Counted from the stretch's first letter, positions 34,042 to 45,651 are shown. The stretch is 64,000 nt of DNA from Bipolaris cookei (GCA_002286855.1 NRSV01000096.1:1-64000), one strand, 5' to 3'. A program made the numbers and translations. The notes: generated by a model from the sequence alone, not told the origin.

Positions 34042-35996
34042 ATGGCAAATGCGTACGTATACTTCATTCACACACCGCAAGCTTTTTGTTTGCAGCAGAC
34101 ATGGTCGGCGCAAGTCCACGTATGCCTGCGCAGATAAGACAGCTCCGCGAGGGGGGAAAGTGTCCAACTCGGCTCTGTACCAAGTTCTCGACTTACTTTC
34201 CTGTTCCATGATGATCAGTTTCCCCATAGACAGTGTCATTGGGTCTGCGGCTTTTCAGCAACAACCGCGCGCCATGGGCATGTCGGGACTATATTCCCTT
34301 CGGAGCATTCACTGACCCCGAATGTAGTCTAGACCACCTCAACTCCGGCAGGACCAGGATCGAGTGGCTCAGCCAGCTCAACACTGAGTACACCCCTGCC
34401 AAGCAGTACCGACGAACCTCGATCATCTGCACCATCGGTCCCAAGACCAACTCTGCTGAGAAGATCAATGCTCTCCGCAAAGTCGGTCTCAATGTCGTTC
34501 GCATGAACTTCTCCCACGGCTCGTACGAGTACCACCAGTCCGTCATTGACCATGCGCGCGAAGCCGAGAGGTCACAGCCCGGCAGGCCGCTTGCCATTGC
34601 CCTCGACACCAAGGGCCCCGAGATCCGAACGGGTAACACTGTGGGCGATGCTGATATCCCCATCAAGGCCGGTGCCATCATAAACATCACTACTGATGAA
34701 CAATACGCCACTGCCTGTGACGACAAGAACATGTACGTCGACTACAAGAACATCACCAAGGTGATTGAGGCTGGCCGCACAATCTACGTCGATGACGGTG
34801 TCCTCTCATTCGAGGTCCTCGAGATCGTAGACGACAAGACGCTCAAGTGCAAGTGCGTTAACAATGGCAAGATCTCGTCAAGGAAGGGTGTCAACCTGCC
34901 CAAGACCGACATTGATCTTCCCCCGCTCTCAGAGAAGGACAAGGCCGATCTCAAGTTTGGTGTGAAGAACAAGGTTGACATGATCTTTGCATCCTTTATC
35001 CGCCGCGGCAGCGATATCACCGCTATCCGTGAGGTGCTCGGTGAGGAGGGCAAGGACATCCAAATCATTGCCAAGGTCGAGAACCAGCAGGGTGTAAACA
35101 ACTTCGACGAGATTCTGCGAGAGACTGACGGTGTCATGGTTGCTCGTGGTGACCTTGGTATCGAGATCCCACCCAGCCAGGTCTTCATTGCACAGAAGAT
35201 GATGATCACCAAGTGCAACATTGCCGGCAAGCCCGTCATCTGCGCCACCCAGATGCTCGAGTCCATGACCTACAACCCACGCCCAACTCGTGCCGAAGTC
35301 AGCGACGTTGGTAACGCTGTCCTCGACGGTGCTGACTGCGTCATGTTGTCTGGCGAGACTGCAAAGGGTGACTACCCTGTAGAGGCCGTTACCATGATGC
35401 ACGAGACGTGCTTGCTCGCTGAAGTCGCTATTCCATATGTCAACGCATTCGACGAGCTGCGAAAGCTTGCTCCCGTGCCATGCCCAACCACTGAGACATG
35501 CGCCATGGCCGCCGTCAGCGCTAGTCTTGAGCAGAATGCCGGTGCTATTCTGGTTCTGACGACCAGGTGAGTGGCCCAAGGCATGTATACTGATGAATTC
35601 TAACGAATTTTAGTGGTACGACCGCCCGCCTCGTCTCCAAGTACAGGCCTGTTTGTCCCATCATCATGGTTACCCGTAACGCGATGGCCGCTAGGGTAAG
35701 TTGATGCGAAATATGAGAAAGGTGTCCGTTACTAATTTGTGCAGTATTCACACCTCTACCGCGGCGTTTACCCATTCTATTTCCCCGAGGCGAAGCCAGA
35801 CTTCAAGACGGAGCCATGGCAGGAGGACGTTGACCGTCGGCTGAAGTGGGGCATCATGAACGCCATCAAGCTCGGAGTGCTCAGCAAGGGTGATCCCGTT
35901 GTTTGCGTGCAAGGTTGGAGGGGAGGCATGGGACACACGAACACGCTCCGCATTGTTCCGGCGCAGGAAGATTTGGGCCTTGACCAAGACGCGTAA
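34042..35996 (+). CDS. pyk1: Pyruvate kinase
   Basis: The final step of glycolysis in the cytosol: phosphoenolpyruvate plus ADP to pyruvate plus ATP. Exons 34042-34052, 34328-35566, 35614-35695 and 35745-35996 join in frame to about 527 aa, the fungal norm. Motifs are [13 protein letters not shown], the active-site [22 protein letters not shown], the K/Mg-binding KVENQQG, the [10 protein letters not shown] loop, [10 protein letters not shown] and the C-terminal HTNTLRIV. The first coding exon is only 11 nt (MANA) followed by a 275-nt intron, longer than any other here. The frame upstream of exon 2 stays open but has no ATG, which supports this model. The second and third introns are 47 and 49 nt. 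Confidence 0.95.
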
Positions 35997-36376
35997 GGGT
36001 ACCGCGGGAGCGGAGACATTCTATTTATTGATAGAAGGGGGCGTGTGTATGTGGAGAGAGAGGGCTGCACAAGATGCACATACATGACTCGCCTGACCAA
36101 ATGACGGTCTGGCGCATGAACCGCAAGATTCGATGTAGACACTAGCGGATAGTAGGCAAACTCTGAATGAACACCTCACACTTTCATCCAAGGCAGGCCC
36201 GGGGAACGGCCAGCATGTGCTGAAACCCAACCAAGACTAGAGCGACACCCAAGGCAACGGCTTTGGACCGCGCAACCAGGGTCACTTTGCTCCTGGGGGC
36301 CGTGCGCTAGCAACACTAGCCTCCTGGTACACGATGGTGAGTACATTGACCGACGCACAACCCTACCACACCCTCC
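35997..36376. promoter_or_regulatory. Spacer between pyruvate kinase and the RNA triphosphatase gene
   Basis: 380 bases, no gene or repeat seen. It holds the pyruvate kinase 3' end and the downstream promoter. Confidence 0.4.
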
Positions 36377-37705
36377 ATGGATATATCTGCGCTAGTGAAT
36401 CATGATGGGGACGCAACGGTGCTACCGCGCCGTTCGCTCTCCATCCCCCATTCCACCGCGACCTCTTCTCCCGTCACCTTTGCTGCAAAGATACCCTCGC
36501 CGCCGCCTAAAACCAAGTTCAAGCAGATGTCGCTCAAGCGCAAGCGCCACGACCCAAAGCCGATATGGGCTTACCGCGAGGGTGAGGAGCTTCCCCCCGA
36601 ATTGAAGCAGCTTCAAGAGCAGCAGCGCCAGCAGTCGCGTCCGCCGACGACTGTCGCTCCACCCCAGCCGCACGCGCAGCCTCCGCCCCAGGCTCACCCT
36701 CAGCCGCGACCCCAACCATCGCCAATGGTTGAGAGAAACGGACATCCATCATCAGAAAAAAGCGCTCCTCCCCCAGGTATGGCGGTGCGCGAACTCTCTG
36801 GCTTCGAGCGACCCATCTCCAACGACGCACATATTTACGATGACGTGTCACGCAACGTATGCGATTTTATATGGAACACGGCCGTTAACAATGAAGTTGT
36901 GCGGAGCGCGATCGCAGATCCAAAAGTGCAGCTGGAAGTGGAAGCGCGCTGGGGTCAGATCATAGACAAGCAGACGGACCAGCGACTGCGTGGGTTTTGG
37001 CGCACAGAGACGGTTTTGAATACCGATGTTTTGGAAGTCAAGTTTGAGAGTACCATGACGGCGCAACAACACAAACGCATGAACCTGTTTCTGAACGCTC
37101 AGGTTCAGCAATCAAAGGCTCCAGGAGCCCCACGACCTCCGATCGATTACCGACACACCTACGAGACAGACATGTTCTACGAACTAGACCAGCAAGGCTT
37201 CAACTCTTTGAATCCTATTGTTCAGCGTTTGATAAGTACAGCTGGTGGCCGACAGCGTGTTCGTGTGACGCGCGACAAAAACACGGGCGAGTTCTTGCGT
37301 GCGATTATAAAGCACAGGCTAGGCAACCTCGAAGTTAGCTCTCCAAAGACCGAGTGGGACTACCGCATTGGCATCAACTTGGAAATTGACTTCCCAGGTC
37401 CTATAGAAAGTCTCACGCCTGCTGTGGAGGGTGGAAAGACGGCCGAGGGCATGCACCGGCAAAAGGATCGCATGTCATACTCGTGGCTAGGTGCTTATCA
37501 GGTTGATCTAACACAGGTTTCTCAAGGGCCCACCAAGAACCACGAACTAGAGTTGGAACTAGACTCTGGCGTGCTCATAGCAGAAGCAGACAAGGTGAGA
37601 CGAAAGGAGCCCACTAAATTCGAGAGCCTGATCAACGGGATGATGAGCAACCTGCGGGTGTTGTCGCGTGAGATTACGGTTTCTGGTCCTGGTCCTAGTG
37701 CATAG
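36377..37705 (+). CDS. cet1: mRNA-capping enzyme beta subunit (RNA 5'-triphosphatase, Cet1-like)
   Basis: A nuclear metal-dependent triphosphate-tunnel enzyme that removes the gamma-phosphate of nascent mRNA before guanylylation. A single exon of 442 aa. The N-terminal ~150 residues are low-complexity (Q/P-rich) with the basic motif KQMSLKRKRHDPKPIWAYREG, which resembles the guanylyltransferase-docking element WAxxW-like region. The tunnel domain starts at about 155. Its metal-binding motif A is LEVEARWG (E187, E189) and motif C is ELELELD (E390, E392, E394). YRIGINLEIDF lies between them. The gene ends only 128 bases before transposon copy B, so that insertion lies in or next to its 3' untranslated region. 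Confidence 0.92.
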   Translation: MDISALVNHDGDATVLPRRSLSIPHSTATSSPVTFAAKIPSPPPKTKFKQMSLKRKRHDPKPIWAYREGEELPPELKQLQEQQRQQSRPPTTVAPPQPHAQPPPQAHPQPRPQPSPMVERNGHPSSEKSAPPPGMAVRELSGFERPISNDAHIYDDVSRNVCDFIWNTAVNNEVVRSAIADPKVQLEVEARWGQIIDKQTDQRLRGFWRTETVLNTDVLEVKFESTMTAQQHKRMNLFLNAQVQQSKAPGAPRPPIDYRHTYETDMFYELDQQGFNSLNPIVQRLISTAGGRQRVRVTRDKNTGEFLRAIIKHRLGNLEVSSPKTEWDYRIGINLEIDFPGPIESLTPAVEGGKTAEGMHRQKDRMSYSWLGAYQVDLTQVSQGPTKNHELELELDSGVLIAEADKVRRKEPTKFESLINGMMSNLRVLSREITVSGPGPSA

Positions 37706-37833
37706 GGGCATGGACGCGTGTATGGCTGTACTGTAATACTATTGTTGTTCGTATACAACGTTTGGAAGGTTCAACGCGAAACAGCAAATTTGGGATCAGC
37801 ATCGCCAGGAGTTTATGTTTCCAAAATAAGATA

Positions 37834-39682
37834 ACGTAAAGCACCACCGAGCCGGACACACCACCGAGCCGGACACTTTTTCTTGGCATCGCGAACATCA
37901 CTTGCAAAGTAACATGTCCCAACTACGTAAAGATACATTAACTCAGAGAGAAGGCAGAATTACTCTTGCTATTCAGGCCTATCGTACGGGCCAGTTTAAG
38001 AGCATTCGACGCGCTGCTGCTGTCTACAACGTTCCTTTTCAGCGGCTTTCTGATCGGCTTAACAAAATCACTTTTCGACCCCAGATATCTCCAAACTGCC
38101 GCAAACTAACTATAATTGAAGAGCAAACAATTGTACGATATATTCTTGATCTAGACTCACGAGGATTTGCTCCCCGACTGTGTGAGGTAGCGGATATGGC
38201 AGAGAAACTACTGCGCGTACGAGATGGCCAACCTTTAGGCAAGAACTGGGCAGAGCGATTTGTATCGCGTTCGGACGAGCTTAAAACAGCTTTCAATCGA
38301 GCAAAGGACCGCCAGAGAATACAGCAGGAAGATCCAGAGGTTATTAACGCGTGGTTTGAGCTTGTACGAGAGACAATTGAGAAGTATGGAGTACATTCTG
38401 ACGACATCCATAACTTTGACGAGACTGGCTTTCAGATGGGCGTGATTGGCTCAATGAAGGTAGTTACAGGCGCAGAGCGTCGTACGAGGCCTACTTTGAC
38501 GCAGCCAGGCAATCGTGAGTGGGTTACAGTTATTCAGAGCATCTGCGCTGCGGGGTATGCTACTCCGCCATTCATTATCTACAAGGGACGCGTCCATATC
38601 TCTGCTTGGTACGAAGAAGTAGATATACCGTACGATTGGAAGCTCTCAGTATCACAGAACGGCTGGACAAATAACGCGCTTGGTCTTGAGTGGTTAAAGC
38701 ACTTTGACGAGCATACAAAGACGCGTCAGGTGGGGTCGTACAGGCTACTTATTCTTGACGGCCATGAGAGCCACCTAAACCAAGAATTTAAGGACTACTG
38801 TCTTGAACAGAAGATTCTTACTCTTTGTATGCCTGCTCATTCATCGCATATACTTCAGCCGCTTGACGTTGTCTGCTTTTCGCCTCTTAAGCAGAAGTAC
38901 TCCCAACGCGTACGAGACTTGGCACGCCACCACGTCTGGCATATTGATAAAGAACGCTTCCTGCCAGCCTTTCGAGACGCGTTTCGCGACGTATTTACGT
39001 TCGATAACTGCAAAAAAGCCTTTAAGGCAGCAGGGCTAGTTCCTATTAACGCGCAGAGAGTCATTGATCGTCTTGACGTACGCCTTTGTACCCCACCACA
39101 AGAAGCTCAGCTAGAAACACCCTGGGAGTCTAAAACCCCTAGCAATTCGTACGAATTTGGATCACAGTCGAAGCTTGTAAGAGATTCTTTTGTACGATCA
39201 CCAACTGCTGCACAAGAAGGCTTCTCAAAGCTTATTAAAGGAGCTGAGGAGATGCTACATGAGAATGTGCTTATGAAGGCCCGCATACGAGAGCTTGAAG
39301 AGCAATTAGCTGAGGTAACAAAGCGCCGAGGGCGTAAAAGAAAGCGAATTCAGACAGGCGGGACACTAGACTTTGGTGCAGGAGCATCGCAGGCAGCTGA
39401 AAATGCTGCTACTGGTCGTACGGCATCAAAGAAGGCGCGTGGTGGGGGTAGTCAAGAAAAGGCTCTACCAGGTCAACGGCACTGTGGAACCTGTGGGAGA
39501 GTGGGCCATAACGCCCGTACGTGCCAAAAAGATGTAGAAGAAGATTCTCTATCAGATACAAGTGAGTTGTATAACGCATCTATAGCTAGTGTAGAGTAAT
39601 TCGAGTTTTCGTACATGAAGTTCGTGATGCCAAGAAAAAGTGTCCGGCTCGGTGGTGTGTCCGGCTCGGTGGTGCTTTACGT
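37834..39682 (+). mobile_element. Pogo/Fot-like DNA transposon, copy B (intact, 1849 bp)
   Basis: It begins ACGTAAAGC at 37834 and ends GCTTTACGT at 39682, with TA duplications at 37832-37833 and 39683-39684. The first 57 bases at each end are perfect inverted repeats, and the match continues imperfectly for about 15 more. Each terminus contains two tandem copies of CACCACCGAGCCGGACA, probably transposase-binding sites. It encodes one intact transposase and nothing else. Orientation is the same as copy A, 21 kb away. Confidence 0.96.
37914..39599 (+). CDS. Transposase, pogo/Fot-type DDE (DD35D) with C-terminal zinc knuckle
   Basis: A single intact exon of 561 aa. Residues about 1-55 form a psq-type helix-turn-helix (RITLAIQAYRTGQFKSIRRA). 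Residues about 60-130 form a CENP-B-type second DNA-binding domain. The DDE_1 catalytic triad is D169 (HNFDETGF), D282 (LILDGHESH) and D318 (LQPLDVVCF), with 35 residues between the last two. About residues 440-480 form a coiled coil (ARIRELEEQLAEV) followed by a basic RRGRKRKR patch that may be the nuclear signal. Near 530 is a CCHC zinc knuckle, CGTCGRVGHNARTC (C-x2-C-x4-H-x4-C). No stop or frameshift is seen, so the enzyme may be active. Confidence 0.95.
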   Translation: MSQLRKDTLTQREGRITLAIQAYRTGQFKSIRRAAAVYNVPFQRLSDRLNKITFRPQISPNCRKLTIIEEQTIVRYILDLDSRGFAPRLCEVADMAEKLLRVRDGQPLGKNWAERFVSRSDELKTAFNRAKDRQRIQQEDPEVINAWFELVRETIEKYGVHSDDIHNFDETGFQMGVIGSMKVVTGAERRTRPTLTQPGNREWVTVIQSICAAGYATPPFIIYKGRVHISAWYEEVDIPYDWKLSVSQNGWTNNALGLEWLKHFDEHTKTRQVGSYRLLILDGHESHLNQEFKDYCLEQKILTLCMPAHSSHILQPLDVVCFSPLKQKYSQRVRDLARHHVWHIDKERFLPAFRDAFRDVFTFDNCKKAFKAAGLVPINAQRVIDRLDVRLCTPPQEAQLETPWESKTPSNSYEFGSQSKLVRDSFVRSPTAAQEGFSKLIKGAEEMLHENVLMKARIRELEEQLAEVTKRRGRKRKRIQTGGTLDFGAGASQAAENAATGRTASKKARGGGSQEKALPGQRHCGTCGRVGHNARTCQKDVEEDSLSDTSELYNASIASVE

Positions 39683-39684
39683 TA

Positions 39685-40270
39685 CCCAATTCTCACTATT
39701 TACATCGCATCATATGGCTTCCACCTACTCTTTCACTCTGTGCCTGTGACTAATATTCAGGGGCAGGAGGCAGCTTTACTAGCTATGCCAGCTGTGCCAG
39801 TTCCGTATTACTTGCAAAACATTATTTCTAATGATCACACAAACTCCTTTTCTGTGCAAATTCACACATCTCAAGTGAGGCGTACGCCATGGATCTTATC
39901 GTAGGAGTGATGTGCAGGCTAGCGTATTATGTCATGTTGAAGTGGACCAGGGTCGCCGCTTCCGAGACTCACGAGCTGTGTTTAGACCATCACGTACACG
40001 GTTCCCCGAACTCACCACCACGGCGCCTTGCCATCCCCATCAATCTCTCCTCGATCTCACATCTTTATCCCTCATTCACTGCAACGGTCACGCTAAAGTC
40101 CGAAGCATCACGGTTCCCCCGTGTCCTTTGATCGCAGGCAAGCCCGCAGGCGCCACTGCGCAGCTCCATCGCCTTCTACCCATTTCCGCAACAGCTCCTT
40201 CTCTCCTCAACACCGCGGGCAACCGTTTCACAACACCGAAACACGTATTGTCCTCGCTCAGCACAACACA
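39685..40270. promoter_or_regulatory. Spacer between transposon copy B and rpn2
   Basis: About 590 bases that must include the rpn2 promoter. Small open frames at 39889-40414 overlap one another and lack recognisable features. No repeat is seen. Confidence 0.4.
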
Positions 40271-43200
40271 ATGGTCGGCCTTACATCTGCCGCCGGCGTT
40301 GTTGGCTTCCTCTCTGAACCGGATCCAGCTCTGCGTTCATTCGCCCTCCAGCGGCTGAACGAGGAGATCGACCTGCTATGGCCAGAGGTCGCGGGCTCCG
40401 TCAGTCAAATGTAAGAACCTTAGATACGCACTGCACACATTACTCGGGTAATTCCCGTTATCGTACAGCTACTAACACGGATGCGTCATAGTGAGGCCCT
40501 CTACGAAGATGAGTCGTTTCCCGAGCGCGAGCTTGCGGCCCTGGTAGCGGCAAAGGTATACTATCAGCTGCAAGAGTACAATGAGAGCATGGTTTTCGCG
40601 CTGGGTGCGGGCAAGCTCTTCGACATCCACAAGGCTGCCGAGTTCGAGGAGACAATACTAGGTAGGATACCACAATCATTTGTGCCTATCTTCATCCTTA
40701 TATCCTCTCTCTTCTTGTTGAGGAATTGAAATCGCCATTATTCGGAGAGCATATGCTGACTCGCTTTTTGTAGCAAAATGCTTAGATACGTACATCGCGC
40801 TCTCAGTTATGCACAACCCGCCGACACCGGTGAGCAAGGCAAGCCAGGCCCCTCCACAGCTAAGCACATCGTTTTTGGGAAGTGCTGCTGGCGGTGCCAG
40901 CACTTCAGCTAGCCTGGCATCACCGATAACACCCTTCTCCCAGTCCGCGTTACCATCAAAGTCGCTCCTTTCCAGGGAGGACTCATCTACATTTGACCCC
41001 ACTGTTCCCGGTGGAGGCAATGCTGGCGTTCCTGGAGCACACCCTACTCCGATGGTGCTGCAGCGAAACGTGCAGAAGAACCTCCACAGCACTGTAAGGA
41101 GGATATTCGAGAGCTGCTACGAGAGTGGCAACTATAAGCAGGTTGTCGGGATCGCCATTGAGGCTCGGAATCTTGAGGTCTTGCGCGAAGCTATTGTGCG
41201 CGCAAGCCAAGAGGGAAAGAAGCAGGGAAAGAAGCCTACACAACCGTCTGCACAGAGCGAGGATTTGATGGAATATGTTCTCGACATTTGCATGAACGTG
41301 GTACAAGAGCGTGGCTTGAGAAACGAGATTCTTCGCATGATTCTCGACCTCCTCAACGATGACCAGATACCAAACCCTGATTACTTCTCTATTGCCAAAT
41401 GCGTTGTCTACCTCAATCAGCATGCCCTCGCTTCGAAACTCATTCGCCAGCTCATCGAGCGCGGTGACGACAAGTCACGAGCTGTCGCATACCAGATTTC
41501 CTTCGACCTTTATGAGAACGGTACACAAGAGTTTTTGAGCAAGGTCATGGAAGCGCTCCCTGCCGAAAAAGAGGAAGAGACACAGAAGCCACAATCGACG
41601 GAAGCAGGTGAATCAGACTCTCTACTCGCAAATGCCGACACTAGCAATGTCTCGGGCTCCAAAGACTCTGAATCGACCGAGGACCAACTCAAGTCTTTCA
41701 ATTCTGTCCGCCATATCCTTCGAGGAACAAAGAGCATCGAACTGAACCTCGAGTTCCTGTACAGGAACAACCGCACAGATAAGGCTATCTTGAACAAGGT
41801 TCGTGACAGCCTGGAGGCAAGGAACTCTATTTTCCACTCCAGTGTCACCTTTGCAAACGCTTTCATGAACGCAGGTACTACCAACGACACATTCTTCCGC
41901 GAGAACTTGGAATGGCTAGGAAAGGCAGTCAACTGGTCAAAGTTCTCGGCGACTGCTGCTTTGGGTGTTATTCACCGTGGTAACATTACTCAAGGACAGA
42001 AACTCCTCGAGCCCTACCTACCCAAGGACAGTGTTTCTTCAGGTTCTCACTACGAGCAAGGTGGATCACTGTATGCTCTTGGCTTGATTTACGCCAACCA
42101 CGGCAGTAACGTTCTTGACTTACTCCTGAAGCAATTCCAGAATGCGTCTGAGGAAGTTATTCAGCACGGTGGCGCGCTCGGTCTTGGTGTCGCAGGCATG
42201 GCCACGGGTTCTGAGGAGATTTTTGAAGCGTTCAAGAACGTACTGTACACCGATTCCGCCATCAACGGTGAGGCAGTCGGTCTCTCGATGGGTCTCGTCA
42301 TGCTCGGCACAGGTAACATCAAGGCACTTGAGGACATGATTCAGTATGCACACGATACACAGCACGAGAAGATTGTCCGAGGTTTGGCCATGGGTATGGC
42401 ACTCATCATGTATGGCCGACAAGAGGCTGCTGATGAGCTCATCAACGGTCTCCTTGATGACCCAGACCCAACTCTACGCTACGGAGGAATCATGACCATT
42501 GCGCTGGCATACTGCGGTACGGGTAGTAACAAGGCTGTCCGAAGGCTATTGCACGTTGCGGTCAGTGACGTGAGCGACGATGTGCGACGCATGGCAGTCA
42601 TGAGCTTGGGCTTCATCCTATTCCGGAAGCCAGGTAGCGTTCCTCGCATGGTTGAACTTCTTGCCGAGTCGTACAACCCCCACGTCCGTTATGGAGCGAC
42701 AATGGCTCTCGGTATCGCTTGTGCCGGAACCGGACTCCCTGAGGCCGTTGATTTGCTCGAGCCTATGATGAAGGACTCTACCGATTTCGTTCGCCAAGGT
42801 GCTTTGATCTCGTTATCCATGATCATGGTGCAGCAAAATGAGGCAATGAACCCCAAGGTAGCATCGATCCGCAAGCAGTTGGCCAAGGTCATCGGCGATC
42901 GTCATGAAGACGCCATGGCCAAGTTCGGCTGCGCTCTTGCTCTCGGTATCATTGATGCTGGAGGCCGAAACTGCACAATCGGCCTGCAGACTCCGACGGG
43001 TAACTTGAACATGACTGCCATTGTTGGTATGGCCGTCTTCACTCAGTACTGGTACTGGTTCCCTTTGACGCACTTCTTGTCTCTCAGCTTCACGCCTACT
43101 GCCGTCATCGGCCTGGACCAGGAGCTTGAGATCCCATCATTCAAGTTCCACAGCAACACACGGCCGAGCATGTTTGACTACCCACCTGATGCTGAAGTCA

Positions 43201-43865
43201 AGGCAGAGGAGGCGCCAGAGAAGATCAAGACAGCAGTCTTGTCGACCACAGCCCAAGACAAGCGACGACGGATGGTCAAGGAGCGTCAAAAGAGAAGAGA
43301 AAGCATGGATGTCGACCATACTCCTGCCACACCCAAACCATCGGGTGACGACGACAAGATGGATGTTGATGAGGACTCGAAGAAGGAAGATGGAGACAAG
43401 GCCGAGGGAGCGCAGGTCGTAGAGTCATCTTCAAAGAAGAAGGCAGAGAAGGAAAAAGTGGGCTACGAGCTGGAGAACATGTCGCGTGTGCTGCCGCCAC
43501 AAATCAAGTACATTAGCTTCCCAAGCGAGCGATATGTACCAGTAAAGAAGGTGAGTAGCGTACAAGCCATACTCGATGAAGTAGCCAAGCTAACACATGA
43601 GCAGCCAACTCTTGGTGTGATTCTTCTCACAGACACCAAGCCCTCAGAACCGAAGACGCTCCTTGAGCTCAAGGTAAAGAAGGCTGCACCCGCACCTGCT
43701 CCTGGAGCATCAGGATCCTCTGGCGAACAAGCACCAGAAGGCGTATCAGTAACAACAGCTGCAGCGCCGGTCAACGACAACATGGTCTACGAGGGCGAGG
43801 CGGAGGCGTCAACCCCGAGCGAGTTTGTCTACGAATCGGACACTAACCCAGATGATGATGAGTAG
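40271..43865 (+). CDS. rpn2: 26S proteasome regulatory subunit RPN2 (PSMD1)
   Basis: The largest scaffold subunit of the 19S base; it binds Rpn10/Rpn13 and the ATPase ring. Exons 40271-40410, 40492-40661, 40774-43550 and 43605-43865 join to about 1115 aa. The N-terminus SAAGVVGFLSEPDPALRSFAL and the helical toroid of proteasome/cyclosome repeats are clear (GALGLGVAGMATGS, YGGIMTIALAYCGTG, YGATMALGIACAGTG, ALALGIIDAGGRN). A charged, disordered insert (about 840-930) precedes the C-terminal domain RYVPVKK|PTLGVILL. The last intron (43551-43604) is 54 nt, in frame and stop-free, so retained transcripts would add 18 residues. Splicing restores the conserved KK-PT-GV junction, so it is preferred. 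The protein ends in an acidic tail. Confidence 0.94.
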
Positions 43866-45651
43866 GCGGCTAGGGCAAGGATAGACGAGTAGCGTGTTTG
43901 TAGAAGATGGGCGCTTATTGATGTGGTGCGTCGGATTGGAGGAGAGCAGGGTTTGTATTCAGGACGGGCTGCAGGGAGGCTTGTAGAGTCACCTTTCCCC
44001 AAAGCCTAGTAGTTTAGATGCAGGATACATGTATAATAGCCACAAGGTTGTTCTAAGTCTGATGTGTGTGGTTGGACGTGTCTCATGTTCGTAGATGGTA
44101 TGCAAGCTGGCAGGACTAGTGGCTTCTAGAATTAACCCGAGATCCTGGATAGTGTAATTCGGCGCAAAGTGCAGTAGGTACAGATGACCATACGGCAAGC
44201 AGATCTTCGACATCTTGGGCATGTCTACTGGTACGACTGGGGGTATAAACTTGACCGTTATGGTGGGGCACCAATATGCATACACTCGCACTGTAGGCGC
44301 GGTGGCAACAGGTGTGGATATAGTCATGAAGCGGCAATTGCACATGCATCAAGTAGATACGGATGTAATTTCGTCACAGAAGCAAGGTATTTGCTCACGG
44401 ATGTCCAGTAAGCTTGTGTCTAGCAGAGGTTCTGCGTACGAATAGTATACATGTGTGTATACAGGTGTACTTACATAGGTCTAGCTTCCCCGGATTCCTC
44501 GGACCGCTAGCTCGGGACTAGGGCCGAAAACGGCTTGACGCATGTTTTACGTTAGAAACCCATGTTTCCCCATAACGAGTGGCACTCTTGCATTGCGCAA
44601 TTGGACATGCGCAATGCTCTCTGGCTGCGTCTCACAAATATGTATGTATGTACGTCCATGGAAGCGACCTTCAGGGATCTCAAAGGGCTGATGAAAGCGT
44701 GCGGACGAGCGTGCCGCGTCGAGCATATGGCAAGGGTTGGAAGCGACGAAGGATTGCGGCGTCAAACGCCAGGCGGCCCTGGATCACGGTTGGCTGTGTG
44801 GTTGAGTGCTGGGGCGCTCTTCAATTACTGACCATGGTGGACATTTGGCCTTCCTACCATAGTAGACCCTCCACCAACGCTTTTCGCCCTGTGCAGTCAG
44901 AAACCGGGAGCTCTTCTTTTCTTCTTCCCAACGGGCAGACAGGGCTTGGCTGGCTCCCCCCTGTTCACACTCATCATCATCATCATCCCCAATCCACTTG
45001 TTGTTGCCCGTTTCTAATTTATCCACGAAACATCCAATCATAGCCGTTCTACGCCTACAGGTTACCTCGAAGCGACGCTGCATCTGTACAAATACCCGGT
45101 CATCATGCGGGCCCCAGGGCGAAAAGGCAGCGCAGCCCGCGGAAACCCCAACCAATCCACACCCCCTTGCGCTGTGCGACCAAAGCTGCTATTACCCAGT
45201 TTCCCACCTGTCTGGAAATCTGACATATCTCAGTGGGTGGGTTGGCTCTTTCTTTCTTGGAGCCGCTGGCGAGCACATATTATTCGAGTCTTGACGTGGA
45301 TCGCATAGGGCTTGATTAAATTAAATTGACCCCTCCATCCGCCGCCGCCTTGCTGTAATATGCAAACTCCACTTTAGTAGCCACCCACGCCGCAGCCACT
45401 TCTTTCTCCGCATGTTCCTGGCTTGTGTTATGGTGCTGGGGTGGTCAGTTGGGGGATTGATGTGCAGGCCGATGCCCACCCGTCTCTAGCTGTTCCTCGG
45501 GGCACACCATCACCAACGCGGCGGACTTTCACTGTTTACACTTTCCCTCTCTCTCTGTGTATGTCACACCTTTCTTTTGCTCCGACAATTACGTTCTCTC
45601 GTCTTTCTTTCCCCGGTGCTGACCCCGCTGTGGGATTAGTAATCGGGCAAC
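43866..45651. promoter_or_regulatory. 1.8-kb spacer before the sugar-type transporter gene
   Basis: No gene is recognised. A (TCA)n microsatellite lies at about 44970-44987. The final 150 bases before the ATG are C/T-rich. An unusually long upstream region would fit a regulated transporter promoter, but no specific site was identified. Confidence 0.4.
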
